A stretch of 64,000 nt of DNA from Lachnoclostridium edouardi (GTDB lineage: Bacteria > Bacillota > Clostridia > Lachnospirales > Lachnospiraceae). Location: NCBI RefSeq assembly GCF_900240245.1, contig NZ_OESQ01000001.1, forward strand, positions 645,506 to 709,505, written 5' to 3'. Below, piece by piece: positions 43,173 to 51,741 of the stretch (position 1 is the stretch's first letter; each line of letters starts with the position of its first letter). Both the position numbers and the translations under genes were made by a program. The notes beneath the pieces were generated by a model. That model searched no databases and was not told the DNA's origin. It was given only the letters and a program-made list of their open reading frames with translations.

Positions 43173-43202
43173 AAAAATTGTGAAGCCCTAAAGTACTGGC
43201 TT
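43173..43202 (-). terminator. Terminator upstream of the hsp20 promoter
   Basis: Perfect 10-pair stem TTGTGAAGCC / GGCTTCACAA, followed on the minus strand by TTTTTT. It insulates the hsp20 promoter from upstream transcription, probably of the fecE-like gene. Confidence 0.75.
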
Positions 43203-43704
43203 CACAAGATATTTACACTTAAAAAACTTATTTTTAGACTATTTGAATTTTCTGTACATTACGGTCATATCCCTACAATCTCCATCTTACTATCGTATCT
43301 AATTATGAATACCAACTTATATTTTCATATTTTTCTATTGTTATAAGCACTTAGAACCCGTATTTTGGTTTCTTATGTGCGATACATAAAAAACAGTTTG
43401 CCAAGTTTTTCACAAACATTACTTTTTTTATTTCACACATCTCCATTTTCCGAAAATGAATGATTCCGCCATGTTTAATAACTAAAGTTCTAAAAAATGG
43501 TGCTACAGATTATAGCTGTACGCCATTTTCGTATTTTAGCTTAGGGGGTAACTTAGGGGCTAACTTAGGGGCTAATCAATAATTTCTCCAAGTTATCACT
43601 TGAGATTCCTAAATAATTATATAACATATCCATTCATATACCAAAATACTTTACTACAATGCTGATTAATAACCCAATCTTAGTTTCTTTTCCATAGTTA
43701 TCTG
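43203..43704. other. Intergenic stretch with a 3 x 12-base tandem repeat
   Basis: No credible gene in 500 bases. It contains three tandem copies of CTTAGGGG(C/G)TAA (43540-43575). On the minus strand one frame reads LAPKLAPKLPPKLKYENGVQL then stop, possibly the degenerate tail of an integrase. A 40-base intergenic repeat near 43396-43440 resembles 42066-42108 beside the IS1182-type element. Confidence 0.5.
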
Positions 43705-44811
43705 CTACTCATACTTTTCTTCTTCCTCCATATTTACTTTTCCCCGCTCTGCCAGCTGCCTGTTTTTTTCGTTCATGGTTCCAAATTCTTTTAGACAGCA
43801 GATTACCTGACTGCAGGAATCCATAATCTTTTCCGCCTCTTTATAAGTTTCCTCTTTAATTAACTCAAAAGGCTGCTCTGAAATTACTTTTACAGCCAGC
43901 GCCTTAGCCACTGCATACTCAATATCATTTTCATGGAGAATGCCTGCGGCAAATGGAATTCCCTTTCTCTGCAGTCTTCTGTAAACAGGGATTCCTGCCC
44001 CGCCTCCTCCTATGACAAAAACCTGGGGAGGGCCGATTACAGGCTCCATCTCCAAATACCCCAGCTCGGCGTGATAGCTGCCTTTTGTAATTCCGTATAG
44101 TTTTCCTATGTAATCTGTTGTAAATATTTCTTCCGGCGGCCCGCATTGTTCTATGGCATCCCCTTTTACACACACAATATAGTCGGACAATTTTTCAGCT
44201 AAATCCAGCTCGTGGAGAGACATAAGCACAGCCACCTGTTTTTCCCGCACTAAATTTTTTAAAATAGTCAAAAGCTCCAGCTTGTGACGGATATCTAAAA
44301 AGGAGGTGGGTTCGTCTAATACAATCACTTCCGGCTCCTGACAAATAGCTCTGGCTAATAAAATTCTCTGCCTTTGTCCGTCGCTGATCTCTGAAAAATC
44401 TTTTAAAGCCAAATCTTCTCCGTGTACCAGGCTGATTGCCTCCTGTATTTTTTCTCTGTCACGGCTGGTGAGAATTCCCAAAGGTCCTGTATAAGGATAG
44501 CGGCCGGCTGCCACAACGTCCTCGCATGTCATCAGCTCAGGGCGAACCCGCTCTGTCATCATCACTGACATTTTCTTGGCCGTCTCCCTTTCGCTCATTT
44601 TTTTCATACAAGTTCCGTCCAGGTAGACTGCTCCCTCCAGCAAATCCAGCTGCTTTATAATGCTTTTTAGAATCGTGGACTTTCCGGCTCCATTAGGGCC
44701 GATTAAGGTAACGATTTCTCCCTGTTTTACGTGAAGGTGAATCTGGCGGATCAAGGGGGTTTTTCCGTAGCCTACTGTCATATTTTCCGTATAAATATAA
44801 TCCTTTTTCAC
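43705..44811 (-). CDS. FecE-type ABC ATPase with extra C-terminal domain
   Basis: A 368-residue ATPase of iron/cobalamin-type importers: Walker A GPNGAGKST, signature ISDGQRQR (Asp instead of Gly), Walker B VIVLDEPTSFLD and the switch His in LMSLHELD, all in the first 240 residues. Residues from about 262 (PQVFVIGGGGAGIPVYRRLQRKG...) form an added Rossmann-like domain not found in FecE or BtuD. It starts with GTG; AAGGAGG is 8 bases upstream. It follows the permease by 12 bases and is the last gene of the cbiK-importer group. Confidence 0.87.
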   Translation of the reverse strand: MKKDYIYTENMTVGYGKTPLIRQIHLHVKQGEIVTLIGPNGAGKSTILKSIIKQLDLLEGAVYLDGTCMKKMSERETAKKMSVMMTERVRPELMTCEDVVAAGRYPYTGPLGILTSRDREKIQEAISLVHGEDLALKDFSEISDGQRQRILLARAICQEPEVIVLDEPTSFLDIRHKLELLTILKNLVREKQVAVLMSLHELDLAEKLSDYIVCVKGDAIEQCGPPEEIFTTDYIGKLYGITKGSYHAELGYLEMEPVIGPPQVFVIGGGGAGIPVYRRLQRKGIPFAAGILHENDIEYAVAKALAVKVISEQPFELIKEETYKEAEKIMDSCSQVICCLKEFGTMNEKNRQLAERGKVNMEEEEKYE

Positions 44812-44823
44812 AGATCCTCCTTA

Positions 44824-45840
44824 CTAAATGCGCCTTCTGCTTCTTACCATTATGTAAATCACAATAGGCGCGCCGAAAACTGCCGTTACTGAGCTGATGC
44901 TTAATTCTGCCGGGGCAAATACAGTTCTGGCGGCCATATCGCAGAATAAGCAGAATACTGCGCCCCCTAAAAAGCAGCCTGGTATCATAAGTAAAGGCTT
45001 AGCCGTGCCAAACAGGCTTTTTACTAAATGAGGCACTGCAATTCCCACAAATGACACAGGGCCGGCAAAGGCTGTGACGCAGGCTGATAAAATACTGGAT
45101 AATAAAATCAGTCCAATGCGAAAACCTTTGATGTTCACTCCCATGCTTTTGGCATAAACCTCTCCCATTTGATACGCTCCAATAGGTTTGGCCATAAGAA
45201 ATGTAAGAAATAAGGCGGCAAAAATCACTGCGGACATAACCTTAACATTTTCCCAAGATATACCGGAAAAGCTTCCCATAGACCAGTTGTGAAGATTCAC
45301 AATATCCGCATCATCTGCAAAAGTGACCACAAAGTCTGTAATAGCTGAACAAATATAGCTGATCATAATTCCGCATATTACCAGCATAGACATTTGCTTT
45401 ACCTTACCGGAAATCAGCAGAATAAATCCCATGGAGATCATGGCCCCTAAAAACGCCGCTAATATCATCATCCAGGAGCTGATTACAAGTCCTTTTCCTA
45501 AAAGCACAATCATCATAAGGGAAACGAAAAGCTTGGCCCCTGAAGAGATCCCCAGCACAAAGGGGCCTGCGATTGGGTTGGAAAAAAAGGTTTGAAGGAG
45601 AAATCCTGACACAGACAAGGCTCCGCCTAATATCATGGCGGCTAAAATCCGCGGGAAGCGGATGTCCCATACAATGTGATAAGCCGTCTCCTCCCCTGTT
45701 TTTGTTAAAAATATATTAAAAACCTTCTCAGGTGACAGAAAAACACTGCCGGAAGCCATATTCCAAAGAAATAAAACACATACCATGGCCCCTAAAACGG
45801 CAAATGACACGCTGTATTTCACATAAAGTCCTTTTCTCAT
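44824..45840 (-). CDS. FecCD-type ABC importer permease
   Basis: A 338-residue permease with nine to ten helices, of the BtuC/FecCD family for siderophores, haem or corrinoids. Typical segments include DIRFPRILAAMILGGALSVSGFLLQTFFSNPIAGPFVLGISSGA and GPVSFVGIAVPHLVKSLFG. AGAGAGGG precedes the start. It lies between the binding lipoprotein and the ATPase genes. Context (CbiK-type chelatase and a B12 riboswitch upstream) suggests a corrinoid or metal-tetrapyrrole substrate. Confidence 0.92.
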   Translation of the reverse strand: MRKGLYVKYSVSFAVLGAMVCVLFLWNMASGSVFLSPEKVFNIFLTKTGEETAYHIVWDIRFPRILAAMILGGALSVSGFLLQTFFSNPIAGPFVLGISSGAKLFVSLMMIVLLGKGLVISSWMMILAAFLGAMISMGFILLISGKVKQMSMLVICGIMISYICSAITDFVVTFADDADIVNLHNWSMGSFSGISWENVKVMSAVIFAALFLTFLMAKPIGAYQMGEVYAKSMGVNIKGFRIGLILLSSILSACVTAFAGPVSFVGIAVPHLVKSLFGTAKPLLMIPGCFLGGAVFCLFCDMAARTVFAPAELSISSVTAVFGAPIVIYIMVRSRRRI

Positions 45841-45872
45841 AATCTGACTCCCTCTCTCAAATTCCAGGAAAT

Positions 45873-47885
45873 TTATTTTAGCTGGTAAAGATAAGTCATT
45901 TCCTCATCTTTTGGGTTTTCCTCTGTAAACAATTTATTTATATCTAAAATCAAATTTCCAAGCCCCATAGTTTCCTGAAATAAATTTTTTTCTGTGCACC
46001 ACACATGTCCCTGTTTTACTGCTTTAAAATCTGCTAAAATACTGCTTTTATCAAGCAGCTGTTTTAATGTGTAAAGCTGGCCGTCCACAGTGCTGTTGTA
46101 GATTAAATAATCCGCCTCCCTGGCGGCTGCATAAAAAGCTTCCATCTGCATGTTCATAGTAGATAATGCGTTCTCATTTTCCTCCAGATTCTCAGGCACA
46201 TAAGAGCCGCCTGCCAGCTGGATTATTTTTGCCACATAATCTCCTGACTTTCTCACATTTACATATCCATTAGAGCTGATATAAAAGAAAGCCGCCGTTT
46301 TTCCTGTAGGCTGCTGATTCATAACTGCTTCCAGGTTTTTTACCTGTTCCTGAAAGCAGGCTTTGGCCAGTTCGTCTTTTCCCAGCAGCGCTCCATAAAG
46401 CTTTATCCACTCCATTCTGCCTAGAGGGTGGCTTTCATAGCTGGAGCGCTCCACCAGCACGGGAATCCCCAGATTTTCCAGCTGCTCCTTTACCTCCGGG
46501 GAATGGTAGATCATTGTAGACTCTATGGCCAAATCACATGATTTTGATAAAATTCTTTCATAATCAGGAGCATTATACTTTCCTGCGTAAACCATATTGC
46601 CCTGGCGAAAGGCCTCCTTTGCCTCATTTATATACCACCCCTCCTTTTTTGTGCCTGAAAGTGTAATCTGATTTACACTATCTAAATTGGAAAACAAATC
46701 CATGGCCGAGGTGGCTGCCAGATAAATATTGTCTAAAGGTCTTTGAATTACGACTACATCCTGTGGTATATCAGCCGGAACCTGCTGCCCTTTGGGCACT
46801 ACTAAATAGCGGCCGCTTTCCTTTATATTCAGCATTGTATATCCATTGTCATAATAATCTACAGAAAACTGTTCTGCATAAAGTAGTTCCATACTGTGAT
46901 TTATTTTTTCTTCTTCCCAGCCCTTTTCTACTGGCTCTGCTTCAGCCTTTTCTAAGGTAGATGAATGGAATATTAATGTGTACTCAATTTCATGGGGCTG
47001 GCTCATGGCAATTGTATCGGCAATTACCGGCAGCTTCCAGTCAAAACCCATAACAGGAATTTCAAAGCTGGAATTTCCCTCTGCATCCATTCTCTCATAC
47101 TTTTCTCCGTTTACTTTCATATAGTCATAATTGGGGCTGCCCCAGATAATAGTGGCAAAGGCCTGCCCATTTTCCACCCTGAGAGAGGTTGGGGACTGGA
47201 CAGAAGACTTTCCTGAGCCTCCCCCTAAATCTACCTGTACCTTGTACATTCCGTCCTCTAATCCCAGGCTTTCTGCCGTAGCCGCCATTCCCTCCTTATA
47301 TGCTTCCAGCGGAAGGGAATCTGCCCGGAAAACTAAGACTCTGTCATACCATTTTTCCTTATTTTTGCTGAATGCGCTGCAGTTAATTCCCATATCCAAA
47401 GCTTCTACAGGCACCTGAAACGTATGCATTCCCTCTTCATTTTCCACATAAGGAATATAATCCTTATCTGCTGCAGCCAGGACTTCCTCGCCGGTGCCCA
47501 TGTAAAGCTTTAAATATCCTTTCCCGCTCATGGTCATTTCTGCAGTCATTTTTCCGTCTTCTACTGTCAGCTGACAAGCTACAATCTGGAACATGTTAGA
47601 GCTGGAATCTACTTTTATCTGATATACTCCGTCTTTTACCAAGCTGCCGTAAACAGGCTCCATCCCCTCCTCCACTACTTCTATTTGACTGGCTGTTTCT
47701 AAAACGGCTTCAGAGGCGCCTTCTGGAACGTTTTCTGGCGCGTTATCAGAAAAACTTTCTGACGCGCCTTCTGATATACTTTCAGTTTGACTGCTTTCCG
47801 ACAGCGTTTCATTTTTCTCACATCCTGCTGCAAGCAGACAAAAAGCCGCAATAATTACGGGAAAAATTCTTTTATAAATCTTCAT
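45873..47885 (-). CDS. Lipoprotein: duplicated N-terminal domain plus periplasmic-binding domain
   Basis: A 670-residue lipoprotein. The signal ends with a perfect lipobox (LLAAGC, Cys about 22). A Ser/Glu-rich linker follows, then two related domains (about 80-205 and 210-325), each opening DGVYQIKVD / DGMYKVQVD and containing a beta-rich core. These look like NEAT- or iron-transport-associated domains, though I cannot confirm that. The C-terminal part (about 345-670) is a TroA/BtuF-type binding fold (DVVVIQRPLDNIYLAATSAMDLF..., ...IPVLVERSSYESHPLGRMEWIKLYG). It probably catches a corrinoid or haem-like ligand for the permease next door. Confidence 0.83.
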   Translation of the reverse strand: MKIYKRIFPVIIAAFCLLAAGCEKNETLSESSQTESISEGASESFSDNAPENVPEGASEAVLETASQIEVVEEGMEPVYGSLVKDGVYQIKVDSSSNMFQIVACQLTVEDGKMTAEMTMSGKGYLKLYMGTGEEVLAAADKDYIPYVENEEGMHTFQVPVEALDMGINCSAFSKNKEKWYDRVLVFRADSLPLEAYKEGMAATAESLGLEDGMYKVQVDLGGGSGKSSVQSPTSLRVENGQAFATIIWGSPNYDYMKVNGEKYERMDAEGNSSFEIPVMGFDWKLPVIADTIAMSQPHEIEYTLIFHSSTLEKAEAEPVEKGWEEEKINHSMELLYAEQFSVDYYDNGYTMLNIKESGRYLVVPKGQQVPADIPQDVVVIQRPLDNIYLAATSAMDLFSNLDSVNQITLSGTKKEGWYINEAKEAFRQGNMVYAGKYNAPDYERILSKSCDLAIESTMIYHSPEVKEQLENLGIPVLVERSSYESHPLGRMEWIKLYGALLGKDELAKACFQEQVKNLEAVMNQQPTGKTAAFFYISSNGYVNVRKSGDYVAKIIQLAGGSYVPENLEENENALSTMNMQMEAFYAAAREADYLIYNSTVDGQLYTLKQLLDKSSILADFKAVKQGHVWCTEKNLFQETMGLGNLILDINKLFTEENPKDEEMTYLYQLK

Positions 47886-47898
47886 AATTTATTTCCTT

Positions 47899-47936
47899 AA
47901 AAAGGCGATCAGCACAAAATCTCCGACCGCCTTTTT
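47899..47936 (-). terminator. Hairpin between cbiK and the binding lipoprotein gene
   Basis: Stem AAAAAGGCG / CGCCTTTTT over a 20-base loop between the cbiK stop (47946) and the lipoprotein start. It may lower expression of the importer genes relative to cbiK. Confidence 0.6.
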
Positions 47937-47945
47937 CCTTTTCTA

Positions 47946-48980
47946 TTAATTTGCCTGCAGACTGTCTGCTGCCGCCTGAGCGTGCTCTACAAAAATCTGC
48001 TGAATTCCTTCTAATTCTCCCAGTCCGCGCACAAGGCATGTCACCTGGTATCCTGCTGCCTCAAAAGCTGTTTTCCAGCTGTCTTCATCTCCTGCCATAT
48101 CATTGTTGGCATGATCTCCTGCCACTACCATTAATGGCTCTAAAACTACTTTTTTATATTCTCCTGCCTGAACTGCCGCCAGCACGTCATCTAAAGTAGG
48201 AGCAGCCTCCACCGTACCTACAAAGTAGTTTTCATACCCGCCTTCTGTAAGCATCTCCTGCATTTTCGCATATACCTGGTTAGAATCAGCTTCTGTGCCG
48301 TGACCCATAAAGCAGATAGCAGTCTCTCCGTCATCATACTCTGCAGTCGCCTCTGTAATAGCCTGAATAACAGCCTGGAAATCTTCATCAGATGTTAAAA
48401 GCGGCTGTCCTACCACTACCTTTTCAAAAGAGTCAGAATACTCTGCTACTTCGTTTACCAGATCGTTATATTCTAATCCGTTCATTAAATGGGTTGGCTG
48501 AATCACCAAATTTTTAACTTGGTTGTCTACAGCTCTGTCTAAAGCTTCTTTTACATTGTCAATCTGAACATTGTCTCTGCTTTTTATGTGATCAATAATA
48601 ATCTGACTGGTAAATCCTCTTCTCACTGAGTAATCTGGAAAAGCTTTCTCAATGGCTTCCTCAATGGCTCCAATTGTTAAACGTCTGTTGTCGTTGTAGC
48701 TGGTTCCAAAGCTGACTACTAAAAGCTCGTTATCCCCAATCTCATCCTGGTTTCTGGTGTTGTCCATAGAAGCGTCTCCTGTGTCGTAATTTTCCTCTTC
48801 GTCTGCTTCTTTTGCCTCTGTCTCCTCTGAAGTTTCCTCAGAAGCTTCTGTCACTGCCTCCTCTGCGGTCTCTGTAGTTTCTACAGACTCTGCCACTGTC
48901 TCCTTCTGTCCGCATCCGGACGCTACTGCCGCTGTAAGCGCTGCTGCCGCAAACAGTACTGACAATTTTTTCAATTTCAT
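47946..48980 (-). CDS. cbiK: Exported sirohydrochlorin cobaltochelatase, CbiK type
   Basis: A 344-residue class II chelatase. The N-terminus (MKLKKLSVLFAAAALTAAVASGC) is a lipoprotein-like signal with Cys about residue 23, then an acidic Glu/Thr linker to about 75. The chelatase domain follows: LLVVSFGTSYNDNRR, LVIQPTHLMNGLEY, TAICFMGHGTEADSN and VLEPLMVVAGDHANNDMAGDE, with the conserved metal-site histidines. CbiK inserts Co2+ into sirohydrochlorin; periplasmic forms are known in Desulfovibrio. AAGGAGG sets the start. A cobalamin riboswitch lies upstream, so it is B12-regulated. Confidence 0.9.
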   Translation of the reverse strand: MKLKKLSVLFAAAALTAAVASGCGQKETVAESVETTETAEEAVTEASEETSEETEAKEADEEENYDTGDASMDNTRNQDEIGDNELLVVSFGTSYNDNRRLTIGAIEEAIEKAFPDYSVRRGFTSQIIIDHIKSRDNVQIDNVKEALDRAVDNQVKNLVIQPTHLMNGLEYNDLVNEVAEYSDSFEKVVVGQPLLTSDEDFQAVIQAITEATAEYDDGETAICFMGHGTEADSNQVYAKMQEMLTEGGYENYFVGTVEAAPTLDDVLAAVQAGEYKKVVLEPLMVVAGDHANNDMAGDEDSWKTAFEAAGYQVTCLVRGLGELEGIQQIFVEHAQAAADSLQAN

Positions 48981-49062
48981 CTTTTTCCTCCTTGTTTTCC
49001 ATAAATCATCGGTTTCACAAGGTATGGGAATAACGGCTGGCTCCACAAAAGCTCTCAGGGCA

Positions 49063-49129
49063 AAATAAGACCGGCAGACCTTCTGGGCAAAAGTCTGTCT
49101 TACTTTTTGAGCCAGAGATCTCCGGTCTT
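49063..49129 (-). promoter_or_regulatory. Expression platform of the cobalamin riboswitch (terminator/anti-terminator)
   Basis: On the minus strand TAAGAC...AGAC pairs with GTCT...GTCTTA, followed by TTTTG (terminator). AAGACCGG at 49122-49129 can instead pair with CCGGTCTT at 49067-49074. These competing stems are typical of transcriptional control. Confidence 0.65.
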
Positions 49130-49182
49130 TTAGCCGTAAATCGGTACGATCAATTACTCGTGATCCGGAACCTTATTCCTGT

Positions 49183-49370
49183 ACCTGCAGCTGGCAGGTT
49201 TCCTGACTTGTCTATCAACGCACACCATCTCCTTCCCAGTTTAAAATAAACCAGTGGCTGTTTAAAACAATGATGATGCACTCCTTACTTACAGTGACGA
49301 GATCGCACAGGATTTCCACCTGTTTCCCTTTTACCCATTGCCAAAAATCCAGGCTCCGGCACCAGCTGTT
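49183..49370 (-). ncRNA. Cobalamin riboswitch
   Basis: The minus strand carries the class hallmarks: GGGAAACAGGTG and AAATCCTGTGC, then the TCACTGTA element and, at the 3' side, the B12 box AGTCAGGAAACCTGCC (49193-49208). A P1-like pairing (AGCTGGTGCC.../...GCCAGCTGC) closes it. It lies about 200 bases upstream of cbiK and should shut off cbiK and perhaps the importer when B12 is plentiful. Confidence 0.92.
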
Positions 49371-49426
49371 CTTAACTCGATATGAATTATCCTACCATTG
49401 AACGAAGAAAAAAGCAAGTGCCTGGT

Positions 49427-50164
49427 CTATTCTTTCGCCTCCCTGTAGCAAACCATTACAGAGCAGATGGTAAAACCTGCGGCAAAGGCCAAAGAAACGC
49501 CTGCCGACAGCCAGGTAATTTCTTCTCCAAAAGAGATTTCTCTCATTAATCTGACAACATGAGTGAGGGGCATCAGATTCACGATCCACTTTAATACCTG
49601 AGGAATTCCATCCAGAGAGAAAAAAGTGCCGCAGAGAAATGACATCGGAGTAATCACAATATTTGTAAAATTATTCATATCATAATGTGTTTCTATTAGC
49701 ATGGCGGCTAAAAAGCCCAGGGCTGCAAAAATAATGCCGTTAATTGCTCCCACAGCAAACAGCCATCCGTTTACAGCTAAACCTCCTCCTGACAGAAAGC
49801 CTAAAATCAAAATAAATAATCCTGCATACAATCCTCTGACTGCTCCCGCCAGAATATGGCCCGCCGCCAAAATATACATAGGGGTGGGGGAATATAAATA
49901 GCATTCAAAGCTTTTCTCGTGGAGGCGCATAACGCTGATTCGGGTAGATACAGAGGTATAGCTGTTGCGCATAATTGTCATAGCCAAAAGCCCCGGCAGA
50001 AGATAATAAAGATAAGGACGCCCTTCTACAGTCATCTGCCCGCCCACTCCCAAGCCAAAGGTAACAAAATACAGCATAGGGGACACCATCTGGGAAAATG
50101 TAATTCTAAAGAATCTCCGTTTTAAAAACAGCCATTCTCTCCAGAAAATCGTAGTTATTTCCAT
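49427..50164 (-). CDS. ABC-2 type transporter permease
   Basis: A 245-residue permease with six helices, of the NodJ/DrrB-like ABC-2 exporter group (YLYYLLPGLLAMTIMRNSY, FTNIVITPMSFLCGTFFSLDGIPQVLKWIVNLMPLTHVVRLMRE is the signature). The start at 50164 follows AGGAGGGG; the longer frame overlaps the ATPase. It overlaps the ATPase gene by 10 bases. Substrate unknown; polysaccharides, lipids or peptides are typical for this group. Confidence 0.9.
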   Translation of the reverse strand: MEITTIFWREWLFLKRRFFRITFSQMVSPMLYFVTFGLGVGGQMTVEGRPYLYYLLPGLLAMTIMRNSYTSVSTRISVMRLHEKSFECYLYSPTPMYILAAGHILAGAVRGLYAGLFILILGFLSGGGLAVNGWLFAVGAINGIIFAALGFLAAMLIETHYDMNNFTNIVITPMSFLCGTFFSLDGIPQVLKWIVNLMPLTHVVRLMREISFGEEITWLSAGVSLAFAAGFTICSVMVCYREAKE

Positions 50165-51000
50165 ATGTCCCCCTCCTTGCTGGTATAGCGAAAAAATACG
50201 TCCTCTAAAGTAGACGGCTGTACGCTGCACAGGCCCTCCAACTCTCTTGCTTTGTCCTTTGCCTCTGATAAATTCCGGAAAAATTCCCACTGCTGCTTTT
50301 CTCCCGTATGGTGCACCACCTTAAATGGACCTATTTCATCAATCAAATTTTGAGGCGTATTTTCCTTAAAGATTTTTCCCCTGTCCATCATCATTACATA
50401 ATCGCACAGCTGCTGGGCCTCTTCTATATAGTGAGTAGTGAGAATAATGGTTTTTCCCTCTTTGTGCTGCATATGCAGAAACTCCCATATATCCCGCCTG
50501 GCATTAGGGTCTATGCCAACTGTAGGCTCATCTAAAAATAAATACCTGGGGTTGTGAATGAAGGCTTTTGCTATCATCAGCTTTCGTTTCATGCCTCCTG
50601 ACAAGTTTTTGGCCACACGTTTTCCTACAGAATCCAGGCCTAAATATTCCAGCAGACGGCTGGAGGATACAGAAATATCCGCCTTTCCCATTTGGTAAAG
50701 GCGGCCTGCAAACTGCATATTTTCTTCTACTGTTAACTCCTTATCCAGATTGATATGCTGGCTGGAAATTCCTATTTCTCTTTTTACAGCCACAGCATTT
50801 CTGTTCATAATCTGTCCGTCAAACCTGACTGTTCCCGTATCCGGCGTTAACAGCCCTGTCATCATCCGCATAAGTGTTGTTTTTCCTGCGCCGTTAGGCC
50901 CTAAAAGCCCTAAAAATCTGCCGTCCGGCACCTTTATAGAGACCCCGTCCACAGCCTGAACAGTTCCAAAGGCTTTACAGATATTTTCACATACAATCAT
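50155..51000 (-). CDS. ABC transporter ATP-binding protein (ABC-2 exporter)
   Basis: A 281-residue ATPase: Walker A GPNGAGKTT, signature LSGGMKRKL, Walker B LFLDEPTVGID and switch TTHYIEE, all standard for the NodI/DrrA group. Residues beyond about 215 form the usual C-terminal extension. The start is ATG at 51000 (MIVCENICKAFG), 9 bases after AGAGGG and 4 bases after the cbiL stop, so it is cotranscribed with cbiL and the permease. Confidence 0.92.
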   Translation of the reverse strand: MIVCENICKAFGTVQAVDGVSIKVPDGRFLGLLGPNGAGKTTLMRMMTGLLTPDTGTVRFDGQIMNRNAVAVKREIGISSQHINLDKELTVEENMQFAGRLYQMGKADISVSSSRLLEYLGLDSVGKRVAKNLSGGMKRKLMIAKAFIHNPRYLFLDEPTVGIDPNARRDIWEFLHMQHKEGKTIILTTHYIEEAQQLCDYVMMMDRGKIFKENTPQNLIDEIGPFKVVHHTGEKQQWEFFRNLSEAKDKARELEGLCSVQPSTLEDVFFRYTSKEGDIWK

Positions 51001-51004
51001 AACC

Positions 51005-51712
51005 TTATTCCCTCTGCTTTTTAATAATAACAGTTGACAGATAAGGAATCTGATACTGCTCCAGTTTTTCAAAATCTGTGATGATCTGCTCTTCTTCTGT
51101 CCCTGACCTGGAAATCAACACAAAACTATTTTCCAAATGATTTTCCTTCATTGCCTGAATCAAAGCTTCCGGATCAGAAGACGGCTTCATTAAAACAATA
51201 TTGTCGTGCTCTTTAAATATTTTTCCCAGCTCCCCGCTGCTGTTTTTTCTCACAGGAACCACCACCAGATCTTCATTCCAGGTCATCAGGGGAATCCTGG
51301 CCTTATCAGCTACTGCGCAGAAGGAAGTAATGCCGGGCACTACCTGAACCGGCACCCCCGCCGCCTCTATGTAAGGCAATGTGTACATAAATGTACTGTA
51401 AACGCTTGGATCTCCCAGGGTAATAAACGCCCCTGTTCTCTCTCCTTTTAAATGTTCGGCAATACATTCTGCATTTTGTTCCCACATACTTTTTAGTTTC
51501 TGTCCATGGTAATGCATAGGATACACCAGGGAAACAATCTCTGCTTTTTCATTTTCCAAAACCGGCTTAATAATATCCAAAGCAAAGCTGCCTGCTCCCT
51601 CCTCCTTCTCCGGACAAAAAATAACGTCTGCAGTGTTTAAAATTTTATAAGCCTTTAAGGTTAACAGATCCGGATCTCCCGGACCTACTCCGACTCCATA
51701 TAATTTTCCCAT
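51005..51712 (-). CDS. cbiL: Cobalt-precorrin-2 (precorrin-2) C20-methyltransferase
   Basis: A 235-residue SAM-dependent tetrapyrrole methylase. The family loop YGVGVGPGDPDLLTLKAYKIL opens the protein, and GDPSVYSTFMYT and VPGITSFCAVA are the other conserved loops. The CbiL/CobI group methylates C20 of (cobalt-)precorrin-2 in anaerobic B12 synthesis. It lies 29 bases after a sugar-acid aldolase gene and just before the ABC-2 genes, outside a cbi operon; the only other cbi-type gene in the window is cbiK. No riboswitch is seen in front of it. Confidence 0.9.
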   Translation of the reverse strand: MGKLYGVGVGPGDPDLLTLKAYKILNTADVIFCPEKEEGAGSFALDIIKPVLENEKAEIVSLVYPMHYHGQKLKSMWEQNAECIAEHLKGERTGAFITLGDPSVYSTFMYTLPYIEAAGVPVQVVPGITSFCAVADKARIPLMTWNEDLVVVPVRKNSSGELGKIFKEHDNIVLMKPSSDPEALIQAMKENHLENSFVLISRSGTEEEQIITDFEKLEQYQIPYLSTVIIKKQRE

Positions 51713-51741
51713 TTATCATCCCTCTTTCCACGGATATGGTA

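Noticed and set aside
43540..43575. CRISPR-like array
   Set aside because: Repeat unit is only 12 bases without spacers; no cas genes in the window.
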